The notes under the pieces are model-generated. The model was not told the DNA's origin. It saw only the letters and a program-made list of their open reading frames with translations, and did no database searches. From Epinephelus fuscoguttatus (taxonomy: Eukaryota > Chordata > Actinopteri > Perciformes > Serranidae): a stretch of 64,000 nucleotides of DNA. This document shows positions 54,782 through 64,000 of this stretch, piece after piece (the stretch's first letter is position 1; the number at the start of each line of letters is the position of its first letter). The position numbers were made by a program, and so were the translations under genes. Where the stretch lies: assembly GCF_011397635.1 (NCBI RefSeq), contig NC_064758.1, positions 21,536,513-21,600,512 of the forward strand, read 5' to 3'.

Positions 54782-56748
54782 TAATAATAATAGTTGTGAA
54801 TAAACAAAGTACTGTACATCTCAACAGATAAGAATCAGACAAACAACAGACAGACAAACGACCAAAAATAACAAAACATGCGTTGTACGTTCGAAAGAAA
54901 GAAAAAGAGGAGGTGGCTGGGTCGGGAGGCCCTGTCGGGAGACAGGGATTGTAGAGAGTTAAAAAATGCCACTTATTGTAAAACTGATCTGATTTGCCTC
55001 TAATTCAGTGTTTAACCTTCTCTAGCTTTAGAGAGGACATGGTATCACTGAGCCAGTGTTGGAGTGTTGGAGGGAGCTTTATTGGACTTCCAGTGGAGAA
55101 GAAGATGGCCTCTTGCCAGTAAAGAAGTAATTGTTGGGAGGTGTATCAGTTATGGTCCTCACCCAAAAATCGCAATATGGGGAGAGACATTTATAGTTAT
55201 TGCCAAAAACAGGATAATAATGGACAAGAAAAAAAACATGTGGGATAAATAACAGGTTGAAGCACTGCATTTGTCGCAGTTGTCAGTGATATTAGGGTAG
55301 CTTCTTGGTTCAATTTCAATTTTCAGTGGTGTTAATCAGAGGCTGCAGACCAAAATGCCTCTGGACACAACTGGGTAGACCAATCAGAGCAATGAAATGT
55401 GACATAGCACCAAGTGACACATGCAAGTTAGGGCGCTGCTTGGTCTGTTTTCCAGCAGGAAATAAATGTTAGCGTGGTCACAATTCTCAAACTGCAGCTT
55501 AACAGTTCACTAAAATGTGTCTCTGAAAATATTTGAGGTGAGACTTTGCCTAGTCTGACAGTTTGATCTGAGTTTCGTGAGCCTGGTGCTCGACAGGGCA
55601 GACTGGATGCAATTACAACCAGTCAGAGCAGTGAAATGTGGGACATGTGATGTTTCAGATCTGGACTGGTGATGCTCCTCTGCCAATCATCAAATAAAAC
55701 CCACCCCATATCAGATAAACAGTTGTGACAGGCATGGCCCTGACCAGGCTGGCCGGAAGTCTGTCTTAACGGGAGTGGGGACCAGATGCATCTGAACAAA
55801 TAAAACACAAGCTAACGGATTTGTCTTGTCCCCAGGCTAGAGTCTCTGGTCACTGTTGAGGCATGCAAGAGAAACAGTTTTCCTCACCAGCTCAGACAGG
55901 GTGAGTAACTTACATAAAAATGATCATTTTGGGGGTGAAGTATTCCTTTAAGATTAAGACTGAATGGTTGACTATATCTGACCTGCACAGATGCCCACTA
56001 TAAACCTCGCCACGATGATGATCTCATAGGACTTGGCGATCTCGCTGACTCCCATCATCACAGCAGGGACGATGGAGAAGATGTTGTTGAAGAGGAGGGT
56101 GCCCTTCCTGTCAGGGAGTTGATGCTTTTAAAGTCATGTTAGACAAACAAGTATTTTTTAAAGTGCATGATGATAAATGTGACATATTACCTCCCCAGTT
56201 TGTTGACCAGAGGGGCCACCATCAGAGAGCCGAAGAAGCCTCCTAGCGGGTACATGGACACAGAGAGAGACCACAGCAGAGTTAGGAAGTTCTCCTCCAT
56301 CGGTCGGCCGTAACGCTCCATGTAGGTGGTGTTATAGAAGTGCTGCATGAACTGAAGAGAGCAGAACAGCACTGATAGACACACATCATCATATACACTG
56401 GTCTCTGTATCACTGTGTGTTATGGGAAAGCTTTTGTGTCTTTGCTTGTGTTACCGGTGATGGAGAGTTGACCACAGCCACATTGTAACCATACTGGAAT
56501 GATGAGCCAAATGCAGATATGAGTGTCGCCAACACCAGCACCACAGTTAATCTCTGTCAGGGGACATCAGCACACTATGTGAAGCCTCTTTGTGCAACAC
56601 AAACACCATCCATCATGATTACACCACATTTGCACTGTCAGGAAGCAGACAAAACAAACATCTATGTGATGATGGTGATAATCACACCTGGCGTGTCACT
56701 CACCCCTCTCCTCTCCACAAGCTTTCCCTGTTCCTCATTCTCCGCCAT
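46694..56748 (-). CDS. slc2a5: GLUT5-type fructose transporter, whole gene
   Basis: Eleven coding exons (46694-46918, 50140-50267, 50481-50556, 52760-52861, 52948-53058, 53228-53541, 53661-53813, 55983-56107, 56191-56351, 56455-56553, 56704-56748) join in frame to 1,539 nt, 512 aa, with GT/AG borders. The product is a 12-helix major facilitator that moves hexose by facilitated diffusion across the plasma membrane. Motifs in order: SSFQYGYN (helix 1), [15 protein letters not shown] (end of helix 6), [15 protein letters not shown] (helix 7), [18 protein letters not shown] (helix 10), SVHWLSNF (helix 11), VPETKSKT. The helix-10 His, the SVHW motif and the helix-5 Gln (PQLFITIGI) are shared with fructose-specific GLUT5 and differ from GLUT1; GLUT7 lacks that Gln. 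Together with synteny this favours slc2a5 over slc2a7. Confidence 0.93.
47940..48120 (+). repeat. Dispersed repeat, second copy of the 29.8-kb family
   Basis: It has CACAGTTAGCTCAGCTTAGC, AAAGACAGGGATAACAGG and GCCTGGCTCTGTACA in the same order as at 29.87 kb. Diverged but clearly the same element. Confidence 0.5.
48690..48765 (+). repeat. tRNA-derived SINE head
   Basis: TGGCAGAGTGG at 48701-48711 fits a pol III A box, and GGGTTTGATTCC at 48744-48755 fits a B box at tRNA-like spacing. No intact tRNA fold or CCA-type 3' end, so it is a SINE relic, not a tRNA gene. Confidence 0.45.
48819..48845. repeat. (CAG)n microsatellite
   Basis: CAG units with one TAG interruption. Confidence 0.7.
49000..49560 (+). 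mobile_element. PIF/Harbinger transposon relic
   Basis: The plus strand encodes [20 protein letters not shown] then LVQELLLD, and after a +1 shift [20 protein letters not shown] then IIRSY. This matches the N-terminal pattern of Harbinger transposases (WVH...L......GE.H.L..EL...DP..F..YFRM....FD.LL). The left end, AGGCCCCAATCACACAGAAAGC near 49002, resembles a Harbinger inverted repeat. The frame is broken and the catalytic DDE part is missing. The right end is uncertain. Confidence 0.6.
50140..50267 (-). CDS. slc2a5: slc2a5 exon 10
   Basis: [42 protein letters not shown]. It contains helix 11 with SVHW, a GLUT5-type signature. Confidence 0.96.
50481..50556 (-). CDS. slc2a5: slc2a5 exon 9
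   Basis: [20 protein letters not shown] then HAIGP plus one base. Helix 10 with the His found in fructose transporters. Confidence 0.95.
51530..51625 (+). mobile_element. LINE/SINE 3' tail
   Basis: GGACCCAAGGAAGACTAGCT then GCATTCAGCTAATGGGGATC and AAAATAAACAATAAACAA is the typical 3' end of a teleost L2/Rex-like element (GCTAATGGGGATCC-AATAAA pattern). The body is absent. Confidence 0.5.
51760..52240. repeat. Interspersed teleost repeat (non-autonomous)
   Basis: ACCATGACGTCACCCATTAG, CGTTTTGAAGCCTTGAGTTT and a late block CTCACTCCGAAGTCGTTTGC form a pattern I know from a frequent fish repeat. The late block recurs at 32217. An open frame on the minus strand is spurious. Confidence 0.5.
52760..52861 (-). 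CDS. slc2a5: slc2a5 exon 8
   Basis: [20 protein letters not shown] then [14 protein letters not shown]. Loop 8-9 with SGRR and helix 9. Confidence 0.95.
52948..53058 (-). CDS. slc2a5: slc2a5 exon 7
   Basis: [20 protein letters not shown] then [17 protein letters not shown]. Second part of helix 7 and helix 8; close to human GLUT5. Confidence 0.96.
53228..53541 (-). CDS. slc2a5: slc2a5 exon 6
   Basis: A 314-nt exon from [20 protein letters not shown] to GQQLSGVNA. It holds helix 6, [10 protein letters not shown], the large cytosolic loop ([12 protein letters not shown]...) and the start of helix 7. Confidence 0.96.
53661..53813 (-). CDS. slc2a5: slc2a5 exon 5
   Basis: [50 protein letters not shown]. 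Helices 4-5 with the substrate-binding Gln. The SINE target duplication begins three bases upstream of this exon. Confidence 0.95.
53831..54024 (-). mobile_element. tRNA-derived SINE with target-site duplication
   Basis: On the minus strand the head reads GGTGGCTTAGTGGTAGAGCA (A box) and GGGTTCGAGTCC (B box), and the tail ends in about 16 A (53831-53846). The duplication GCAGACAGC(G/A)AACTT is found at 53816-53830 and 54025-54039 with one mismatch, so the insertion is fairly young. The A-tail sits 16 nt from the slc2a5 exon 5 acceptor on the coding strand. Confidence 0.9.
54623..55848. mobile_element. Nested insertion within the foldback element
   Basis: It interrupts the element found whole at 41.27 kb. 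It begins TAGCCAGACTCATAG and ends CCCCAGGCTAGAGTCTCT, weakly inverted. It contains an (AAT)n tract and words such as ACCAATCAGAGCAATGAAATGT, repeated in altered form near 55620, as in teleost non-autonomous DNA transposons. Superfamily unknown. Confidence 0.4.
54749..54793. repeat. (AAT)n microsatellite
   Basis: Fourteen or so ATA/AAT units with one TGATA interruption. Confidence 0.85.
55983..56107 (-). CDS. slc2a5: slc2a5 exon 4
   Basis: [41 protein letters not shown]. Helices 3 and start of 4. The donor G|GTCAGA is unusual but GT-type. Confidence 0.95.
56191..56351 (-). CDS. slc2a5: slc2a5 exon 3
   Basis: [53 protein letters not shown]. Extracellular loop 1 with an N-glycosylation site (NTT) and helix 2. 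Confidence 0.96.
56455..56553 (-). CDS. slc2a5: slc2a5 exon 2
   Basis: [20 protein letters not shown] then [13 protein letters not shown]. Helix 1 with the FQYGYN motif. Confidence 0.96.
56704..56748 (-). CDS. slc2a5: slc2a5 exon 1 (start codon)
   Basis: [15 protein letters not shown], an acidic cytosolic N-terminus of 15 residues, in the context AAAGCCATGG, a good initiation site. Phase-0 donor GGG|GTGAGT. Upstream 5' UTR extent is unknown. Confidence 0.9.
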
Positions 56749-57427
56749 GGCTTTGTTTGGACTCTCTTTCAGCAATAATAGCAGCACACTTTGTTATTAG
56801 CACTGCACCACTGGATCCTGCCTGCCCTTTGGACACGAGATCAAAGAGCATAGCAGTGGTTTACAGCTTGACTTCAGTTATCGTTTTCATGTTGCTGACT
56901 GTGCCTTCAGGTCCAGGAAGTTTTGTACGCAACACACTTTAAGATATTAAAATGCCTGAATGGGCTGAATGTTGATATCCAATGCTTTTATTGCACCTTT
57001 AACTGAATTGGTTCAATTGATGAAATCTAACGCTGTTGTTATGGAGTTACGGTGCCATCAAAACGATAAAGCCACATATTGTTTACCCGCCTGCAGACTG
57101 GATTACAGAAGAGGTGTTTTTACAGCATGACGACACAGTGCTGGAATCACAAACAGTTGGCAAAGACTTCACTGTTGATCCTTTTACAGTTTGAAGGATT
57201 TATCTGGAGACACTTCATCTCACACTGATTACAGAATAGATTCATTTTCTGCAGAAACACCACAGCTGTGAATCTGTTTTTATGTTTATATTGTCTCCAA
57301 TTTGTCACGTGCTGATCGCCTCTTATCTCTAAAGTAGAGTCTGTTGGTCATTATGGTGACCCAAGGCTGTTCTTAAAGCTGGATGTTATTTGCTTTAGGC
57401 AGGAGTCACTGCAAAAAGGCTAAGATA

Positions 57428-57429
57428 GT

Positions 57430-57454
<25 letters not shown>
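57428..57454. repeat. (TG)n microsatellite
   Basis: About 13 TG units followed by (GA)n. Confidence 0.85.
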
Positions 57455-57460
<6 letters not shown>

Positions 57461-58924
57461 CAGACAATGCTTGTGGGAAATAGGAATAATTAGAGGTCAG
57501 AACAATGTATGTCACAAAAGGATGTGGTGTTAAGTAACGCAGGATGAGCTGTGAGAATGAACTCAGACAAAAGGCAACACGTCTTTGGAAGGCCACATTT
57601 TGATTTTGATTTTTTTTAAGAACCACTTTTATACTACAATATTGGACAAATCAAAAAAGTTGGAAAAGTTAACGATCGCCAAATCCAATCCATGGTAGAC
57701 AGTAAAAGAGTTCCCCACTGACGTATTGCTCATCTGCAGTGTGTGAACTATACCACAGCTTTTGGGGGGCACTTGCACATGTCTCATAGACCAGGAATGA
57801 CTGTGACTCTTGTTGCAAAGAAACATTCAAAGCTGCAAGCATGTAGGTCTACTTGTTTTATGTCTGTGTGTGTGTTTGGTTTTGATCTTTGAGTTAAAGA
57901 GGGTGAAGTTGATGATATTGTGCCGCCATGCTTCGATTGTGATGGCAAGAACAGCATGCCATTTTAATATCTGTATTAAAATGAATTAGAGATGAATCAT
58001 CCTCATGTATGAACTGTACTACAACAGAAATAACCCTAATTTTCCACATGATCCATGATGATGAAGATACAGAAAAACAGAAATGCATGCAGAAAAGCAT
58101 TTTGTCAATAATTTTAACACAATTCCCCCCAAACAAACAAACAACAGAATCAACAAATCATGTTTTCAGGGGAGCTCACATCTTATAAAGAGGAGCCAAG
58201 CTCTCCTCACACCTGCAGTTCATACCCTGCTCTTCTGTAACATTGCTGCTCTCATAATGGACCAGAGATATCATATTTTTTAATTCTTCCTTGTCAGTCA
58301 GCCGCCTATAGTTTCCCACAATGCATCTGGACTTGAAACACAGTTCAGTGAGAGACTGGGGTGTGTTATACTCGTAGCAGCTAATGTAGCTTTGTGCCAT
58401 TAGCCCAAGAGGACCAGTCGTGCTTTTGTGAATTTTAGAGAAAATTTACAATTAACTCATGAAATTCAGTTGATTCTAACATTTTTATTGTCTTTGTGTA
58501 TGTGACATGGGACCTTTAAAGGTTTACTATGCAGAATTTGTTGGTTCAGTACACAGCATTACCAGTTTAAGTGAGAGCAACTCCAGACTGACTCCCATTT
58601 TGGAACAAGCTTGTCTGCCTGGAGTTTCCTCTCACTATAACTGCATTTTTTCTGTTTCTGCTATGTTTGTAGATTCCTTTGTATTGAGATGTGTATTGAG
58701 ATGTGTATTGCTCATGGTCTGACACCTGTTGGCTACCTTTTTATAAAGTCCGACCTGAGCAGGGTGCTGTGATTGAGAGTATGAATCTATACATTGTTTT
58801 GTTGTGTTTTGTTTTTGAAAATCCTGCACAGTAGCCTAAACCTTTGAGTGGAATATGTGCAGTGAGTGTTTGCAATATTATCAGTCAACAGATGATGGCA
58901 CCATCTTCACATTCAAAGAAAAAA

Positions 58925-58957
58925 AAGAAGAAGAAGAAGAAGAAGAGGAGGAAGACG
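58925..58957. repeat. (GAA)n tract
   Basis: A GAA/AAG run that yields Lys- or Glu-rich spurious frames. Confidence 0.8.
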
Positions 58958-59208
58958 ACAGACAGACACAGTGGAGTAAATATAGACAGTGCAGGCAGTG
59001 CAGCTGCACTGGGGACTGTGGAGTGGGGGGACCTTTCAAATGCTTGCCACCTCAGAACTACACCTATGTTCAAACATAACTCACATTAAAAATGATGGTG
59101 CCATTTACTGTAGGCTATATGCTCTCAAAATGCAAACCCATCTCTGTAAAATGGTCAGTAACAAAATTATGCTTATTCTGCATGAGCTAGAAAAACCATG
59201 AATAAACT

Positions 59209-59308
59209 GTATGTATGTATGTATGTATATATATATATATATAAACTAGTCAATTAAATTAATTAATAAACAATTTCTTATTTGATTTCTTTTTTTTTTT
59301 TTTTTTTT
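59209..59308. repeat. (ATGT)n/(AT)n tract and poly-T
   Basis: ATGT and AT units at 59209-59243, then an AT-rich stretch and about 19 T at 59290-59308. No attached retroelement body recognised. Confidence 0.7.
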
Positions 59309-62300
59309 GTCACATACAGGTATGCAATGATGATTGTTGGGTAAGATGTTCATGTTTCCTCATGTCAAGTCTATTTGATCATGTGACAAGATGATATGAT
59401 ACTGTAGCTAGTTGAGGCGCAAAATCTGTCCAGACTGACAAGTCCAGTGAGCAGTCGTGCCTTTCAAACATAAAAAGCGTTAGAAAGAAAGGACAAGAGA
59501 CAAAACGAAGAGGAGGAAAAAGTAGCAAAGCTCCCTAAATTAGATTCATTTGACTTTTTGTTTTTTAATAAACAGTTGGCAGTGGTGAGTGTGTGCACCT
59601 TATAACTAGTAACTAGCATGCACTGGGGCCTGTTGTAACTACATTACGCCACTGGACAAACATGTCACAGTGCAAAGTGCAGTTCCACTGTGTCCCTTTA
59701 TTTTTTACTGCCTAAATATTCACATGCTGTGACTCGTTACCAGTAACCTCTCTCTTAATGTATCCAGTGTTTCTGATGTTTTCTATTGCATGTTAAAAAT
59801 GTCCTGTCACTTCTAATTTAAACATGCTGTTGCAGCTCTTAACTATTGCCCGTTAGCTTTTGTTGGACAGTGTGTGTTTGAGAACTGGCTCTAAGAACCA
59901 CTGACGCAGCCAAATGAACAGCCTGCGCTGTGAAAAAATGACTTCCATTATCTTGACTGGTGGTCACCCCGTGCAGTGTAGTACAGCCCTCTGGTACTCT
60001 TTAACTTAATGAATTAAGTGGGCAGAGAGCCAGCAGAGGATGGAGCAACACCCCCTTCCTTAAGTGTTTCCACAGGCTCCAGTTACTTCAATGTCAGCCA
60101 AATCTCAGAACACACACAATGGATTAATTCCTGCAGGAAATACAGTAAGTGTAGGTCGTCTGCATGGCCTCTGTCGTCCTCAAGGACAAAAAAATGTTCA
60201 CCAGCAGTTTTGGATGTCATCAGCCTAAACAGGATTCGCTGCTTCTGTTTTCTCCGCCGTGGTATCCAGTGCTCTGTCACTGCTGGCCCTCTGAGAGTGA
60301 CCTCTTCACTGTGTCACATTACTTTAGACTACAGATAAAATTAGACGGAAGGAAAACTTTTATCTCATAAAACACTGTATTTATGTTTTTAATATTTTTA
60401 GTATAAACAGCATAAGGTCTCCATGTTCTGGAAAGATGCATGAGAACTAGCCGCCCTGATGAGAGCACACTGTTGTTGCTGTGTAATGAAAAGTCTGGCT
60501 GACCTGATATAAAGGCTTATTACAACAATATTACCCACTTCTGCACTGCCTAGTTCATCAAACAAACCAAGAGAGACCACACAACATCCATAAATCCACT
60601 TGCTGTGATGCCACCATTACAACCCAAATAAGTGTTTGCCCTCTGTGAGAGCCAAACAAACAACAATCACTTGAGGATAAGAGAAAATTGGCTGTCAACA
60701 AGGTGGAATTTCCCCCTCCGCGCCTCTCCCAACGATCACCACAGTAATGAATCTAATTTTAATGTAGCTCATCATCTCCGAGGCAGGCTCATTAAAACTC
60801 AATGGATCTTAGACAAGCTGAAGGAAAGATGGGAAGTGGCGCTGTGGTTGTGAGCCAGGTCGGTCCCATGAGCCTCTGTGGGGTTCAGTGGGTTCACACT
60901 TCTCGTTGGTATGCGCCCGGCCTGTGGTTCAGACAGGGAAACGGGAGCCAAAAACAGCAGGGGTCAAAGGAGAAGTGAAGCTCAAAGGGAAGGCTCCAGT
61001 TTCAAGGAGGAAGGACGGCATGTGATGACACGTCACGCAGCATGACCACAGTGACAGCGATGATTTCAAGTTGATTTTGGTGAAAAGTCAAACACTGATG
61101 GGGTTTTGCAACTACTGTCAGAAAAATGTTGCAACTATGAGGTTAGGCAAGGAGTGAAGACAAAGATGTCAAGGGATCCATACGAGAATATTTTATATTT
61201 TAATGTAACTTTTAATGTGCACATGTGATCAGATATAAATCACATTTTTTGTACGCAAACCTTTTGAACACACCAAAAGTTATATTGGACACAAGTTGGA
61301 TATTAAAGTTACATTGCTGAACATATCAAAGGGACATTCTACCCAAAATGTAAACAATCATAAACAAAACACTTTTAAAAATGCTTGAAAGATGGCTGTA
61401 AAAAAGTTAACTATTAAAAAAAACAGCAGCTGTGGCCACATTGAGTTCATGCCAGTTTCAACAACTTGTAATGGAGACAGGTTTCACTTTGCAAATTAAG
61501 TGTCAGAACATTCATTCAAATCAAACCTGCAGCATTGTTTTCTTCTATATTATTCAACCACTACTCTGTACGTTACAAAAACTCTTCGATTAACCAAACA
61601 ATGACTAAATGTGCTGCTTCCATGTTGTGTTATCTACTTCCTCGAAGCTCCGTAGCTCTGTAATAAGCCGAGCATTTAGCAATAGTTTAGCAAAACAATG
61701 ACTGAGCAGAGAGAATCAGTACAGAGTGAATCATCTCTAACTGACATGAACTCAAACTAACAACAAACTAGAGCTGCAACAATTTATTAATTAGTTGTCC
61801 ACTATTAAATTAATCGCCAGTTAATTTGACAATCAAGTAATTGGTTTGAGTTTTATTTATATATATTTATATATATATATAAATAAAAGTAGAAAATCTC
61901 TGATTTCAGCTTATTAAACGTAATTATTTTCTGGTTTCTTTCCTTTTCTATGACCATACATTGAACATCGTTGGATTGCGGACAAAACAAGACATTCATC
62001 TCAGACTTTATAGGAAACACTGATCGACCTTTAAAAAAAAATTCTGATCTTTTTTGGACAAAATAACTAATAAACTAATCAAGAAAATATATGACAGATT
62101 AATTGAAAATAAAAATAATTGTTGCTTGACACCCAAACACATGTTGCACCCATCTTTCAAGCCAACAGCCGTCATTGAAAAATAAGATTTTGGGAGGGTT
62201 AGCACTTAAAGCTTTCTGTGAAAGTTCACTATCAGCTTATCACATTGAGTGAGAGCTGCACAGGCACTAAAAAGTGGGTAATTGTTTCCCATAAATACGA

Positions 62301-62755
62301 TTTAAATACTCAGTGGAACTAGATAAAAACTGAATATTCATTCATTTCACAGTGATAACTTCAGAATGTGAGTGAATCCACACAGTACATGAGAAATAAA
62401 GCTGAGAACTGTCGTTAACGGAGTGCACAGCTGCTCAAATGCAACCAGAAAATGTGTACGAAGAACAACTTCTCGTGAAAAGGCACTTTGACAGACTATC
62501 TATGAAACTACAATATTCATGTGCATATCCGGTATGCAACACTCAAAATGTTTCACCAAATGCTGGGAACAAAGTCAGGTTGCATCATCACCCACAGTGC
62601 AGAAGTGTGACTTTTCCTGTGACACAGATGTGCATGCACCTGCACAGTCTGCAGCCCTCCTGCCAGGCACTTGCTGTAATGAGGCTCAGTGTGAAGCAGA
62701 GATCTCCACTGCTCTCCTCATGTCAACCCTTGTTAATCCTCACATCCACAGAATA

Positions 62756-62974
62756 TCATCTATCAGCCCCGACTTGACTGGTGCTGTCTGCCTCTCTCTG
62801 CGTGGAGGTGTCCTGTCCCGGCAGCAGCCTGTTGGGGGCGTCGTGCGAGTGCTGCTCGTCTGCATGACGCTTAGAGCAGCAGCAGAGCGCGGCACAGAGG
62901 CGTGTGCGGATTGGCTGTGTGAGCAACACAAACATGATGCAGTTGGCTGCTCCCTGCGAGGTGTTGCCAATTCC
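62756..62974 (-). CDS. gpr157: gpr157 last exon
   Basis: 219 nt: GIGNTSQGAANCIMFVLLTQ, PIRTRLCAALCCCSKRHADE and a hydrophilic tail ending SQVGADR, TGA. It has helix 7 and a Cys cluster that may be palmitoylated. The acceptor chosen (CCAACAG|GGAATT) keeps the LHGIGNT junction. Confidence 0.9.
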   Translation of the reverse strand, partial: GIGNTSQGAANCIMFVLLTQPIRTRLCAALCCCSKRHADEQHSHDAPNRLLPGQDTSTQREADSTSQVGADR

Positions 62975-63812
62975 CTGTTGGGTCCAAACAAAGGCCTTTA
63001 AGGGGAGTGTGGCAGTAACTGGTTATTACAGTAGAAAAAATGTCTCTTAATGGATTGAAAATGTAACAGGACTTCTTCAAATTATTGTCTGACAAAGAGA
63101 TAACATCAAATTATGAGTTCACCTCATGAATGAATAAAATAACATTTTATTTTCTATAATATTTATTTTAATTGACTAATAAAACAACACATATTCTTAT
63201 GAGCTATTGCATTATTATATAAAATAAAAGACACAGTAATAATATGATGTTGTAAAACTGTCCAACAAAGTTTTGACCCACTTCAAGAGACAGATTAATA
63301 CTTTTTGAAAAGTTATTATGCTACTTTCAGATGTCCAAAAATATCAGTTGACATGGGAACTTTCATGATGAATGTGTGATGATTCACAGACTTGCAATCA
63401 CAAGTTTGACAGCACATGAACTAAGGATAGCACACACACCCACACATGTGCTGTCATACATACAAAACTACTCACACACAAAATCTAAAGCATGAAGCAG
63501 TATTAACCGGAGAATTAATTAGATAAGATAAAGTGCAGATTAAAAATGAGATTAACGGGGATTAGCAGACATCCTCTAAACTGGACATCATTAATTAAAA
63601 AGAAACTTTAAACTCACATGTAGAGTGACCAGCACTGGGTGCTGTCTGGCTGAGGAGCCAGCTAGCAGCAGGATGAAGCGCACTGTGCTCCAAATACGCA
63701 GGACGATGAAGATGATGGGAATGAGTGTTAGTTTCATATCCGCCATGGAGGAGAAAGAGTGGGACGGGGGCCTGTTGGCCAAGATGGGACGGTACTCGGA
63801 CAGGGCAGCATG
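62756..63812 (-). CDS. gpr157: GPR157-like G protein-coupled receptor, 3' part
   Basis: Two exons (63618-63812 and 62756-62974) join in phase 0 to give the last 137 residues of a seven-helix receptor. The rest lies beyond the right edge. HAALSEYRPIL, SSMADMKLTLIPIIFIVLRI, WSTVRFILLL and PVLVTLH|GIGNTSQGAANC closely match human GPR157 from the third cytosolic loop through helices 6 and 7 to a Cys-rich membrane-proximal tail. GPR157 is an orphan receptor reported on primary cilia of neural progenitors. Strand and position next to slc2a5 agree with human. Confidence 0.9.
63000..63610. other. gpr157 last intron, nothing else seen
   Basis: AT-rich intron without repeats or exons that I can recognise. 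Confidence 0.6.
63618..63812 (-). CDS. gpr157: gpr157 penultimate exon
   Basis: 195 nt, 65 whole codons, with helix 6 and loop 3. Acceptor CTGTCTGACGCAG, donor CAT|GTGAGT. The serine-rich SHSFSSM stretch aligns with the human HRLLRHSSM segment. Confidence 0.93.
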
Positions 63813-64000
63813 CTGCGTCAGACAGAGTGAGACCAGATTTCATAACAGCAAAAAAAAAAAAAAAAAGTCTGAGTATTTTAAAACATGAAGCATAAATTCA
63901 AAAGTGATACATGAGAGATGCTTGAGGTAAACATGACCTAGGAACAAATATTTGTTTCCACTGTAGACTGTATCTCGTTCACTCTGTTTATGTGATCTTT

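Larger units (their letters stand above)
54039..55950. mobile_element. Foldback DNA transposon with nested insertion in slc2a5 intron 4
   Basis: Termini are inverted: TAAAGGAATACTTCACCC at 54039 and GGGGGTGAAGTATTCCTTTA ending at 55950. Internal sequence to about 54622 and from 55849 matches the 41.27-41.90 kb element in ca6 intron 5 (TCAAATTCATCAAGAATT, TTTTTGGATTCTTTG, TGAGGCATGCAAGAGAAA). About 1.2 kb is inserted between these halves. Confidence 0.65.
56800..62700. other. Intergenic region between slc2a5 and gpr157
   Basis: No gene supported. It contains simple repeats (57.43, 58.93, 59.21, 59.29 and 61.86 kb). The 59.9-60.9 kb part is repeat-poor with an AATTTTAATGTAGCTCATCA-type block that could be conserved non-coding DNA. 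The left end should contain the slc2a5 promoter and the right end the gpr157 3' UTR; neither border is visible. Confidence 0.5.

Noticed and set aside
57000-62700. miR-34a precursor, which in human lies near GPR157
   Set aside because: I looked for TGGCAGTGTCTTAGCTGGTT on both strands and did not find it; it may lie beyond the right edge.

Overview
The window looks like nuclear DNA of a ray-finned fish, most likely a percomorph teleost. Coding information is split into short exons with GT/AG borders, and the rest is filled with teleost-type repeats (tRNA-derived SINE, LINE tails, foldback DNA transposons, Harbinger relics, microsatellites). I assembled the gene models by hand from reading frames, splice signals and recalled vertebrate proteins. 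No search was run.

Layout. Positions 1-10.4 kb hold no recognisable coding exon; by synteny this is probably the first intron of rere on the minus strand, whose candidate non-coding first exon ends at a strong splice donor at 10484. Positions 10.8-15 kb are intergenic and contain a decayed copy of part of eno1. Positions 15.0-26.2 kb hold a complete eno1 (alpha-enolase, minus strand, 11 constitutive coding exons, 432 aa). Positions 26.3-36.7 kb are intergenic. Positions 36.76-43.43 kb hold a complete ca6 (secreted carbonic anhydrase VI, plus strand, 10 exons, 539 aa) with the C-terminal pentraxin domain of non-mammalian CA6. Positions 46.69-56.75 kb hold a complete slc2a5 (GLUT5-type fructose transporter, minus strand, 11 exons, 512 aa). 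Positions 62.76-63.81 kb hold the last two coding exons of gpr157 (minus strand), which continues beyond the right edge. The order rere - eno1 - ca6 - slc2a5 - gpr157 and the strands match human 1p36.2.

The genes are not an operon; they are independent neighbours in an old vertebrate synteny block: a glycolytic enzyme, a secreted CO2-hydrating enzyme, a sugar transporter and a ciliary GPCR.

Most noteworthy: eno1 carries two homologous versions of exon 4, both exactly 59 nt, with the same phase and good splice sites. They encode two versions of residues 61-80 and cannot both be included without a frameshift, so this is a candidate mutually exclusive exon pair in a core glycolytic enzyme. Next are slc2a5 intron 4, which is almost entirely nested transposable elements with a SINE against the 3' splice site; a truncated eno1 exon-5 copy near 12.4 kb; and an unidentified protein-coding remnant near 33.3 kb.
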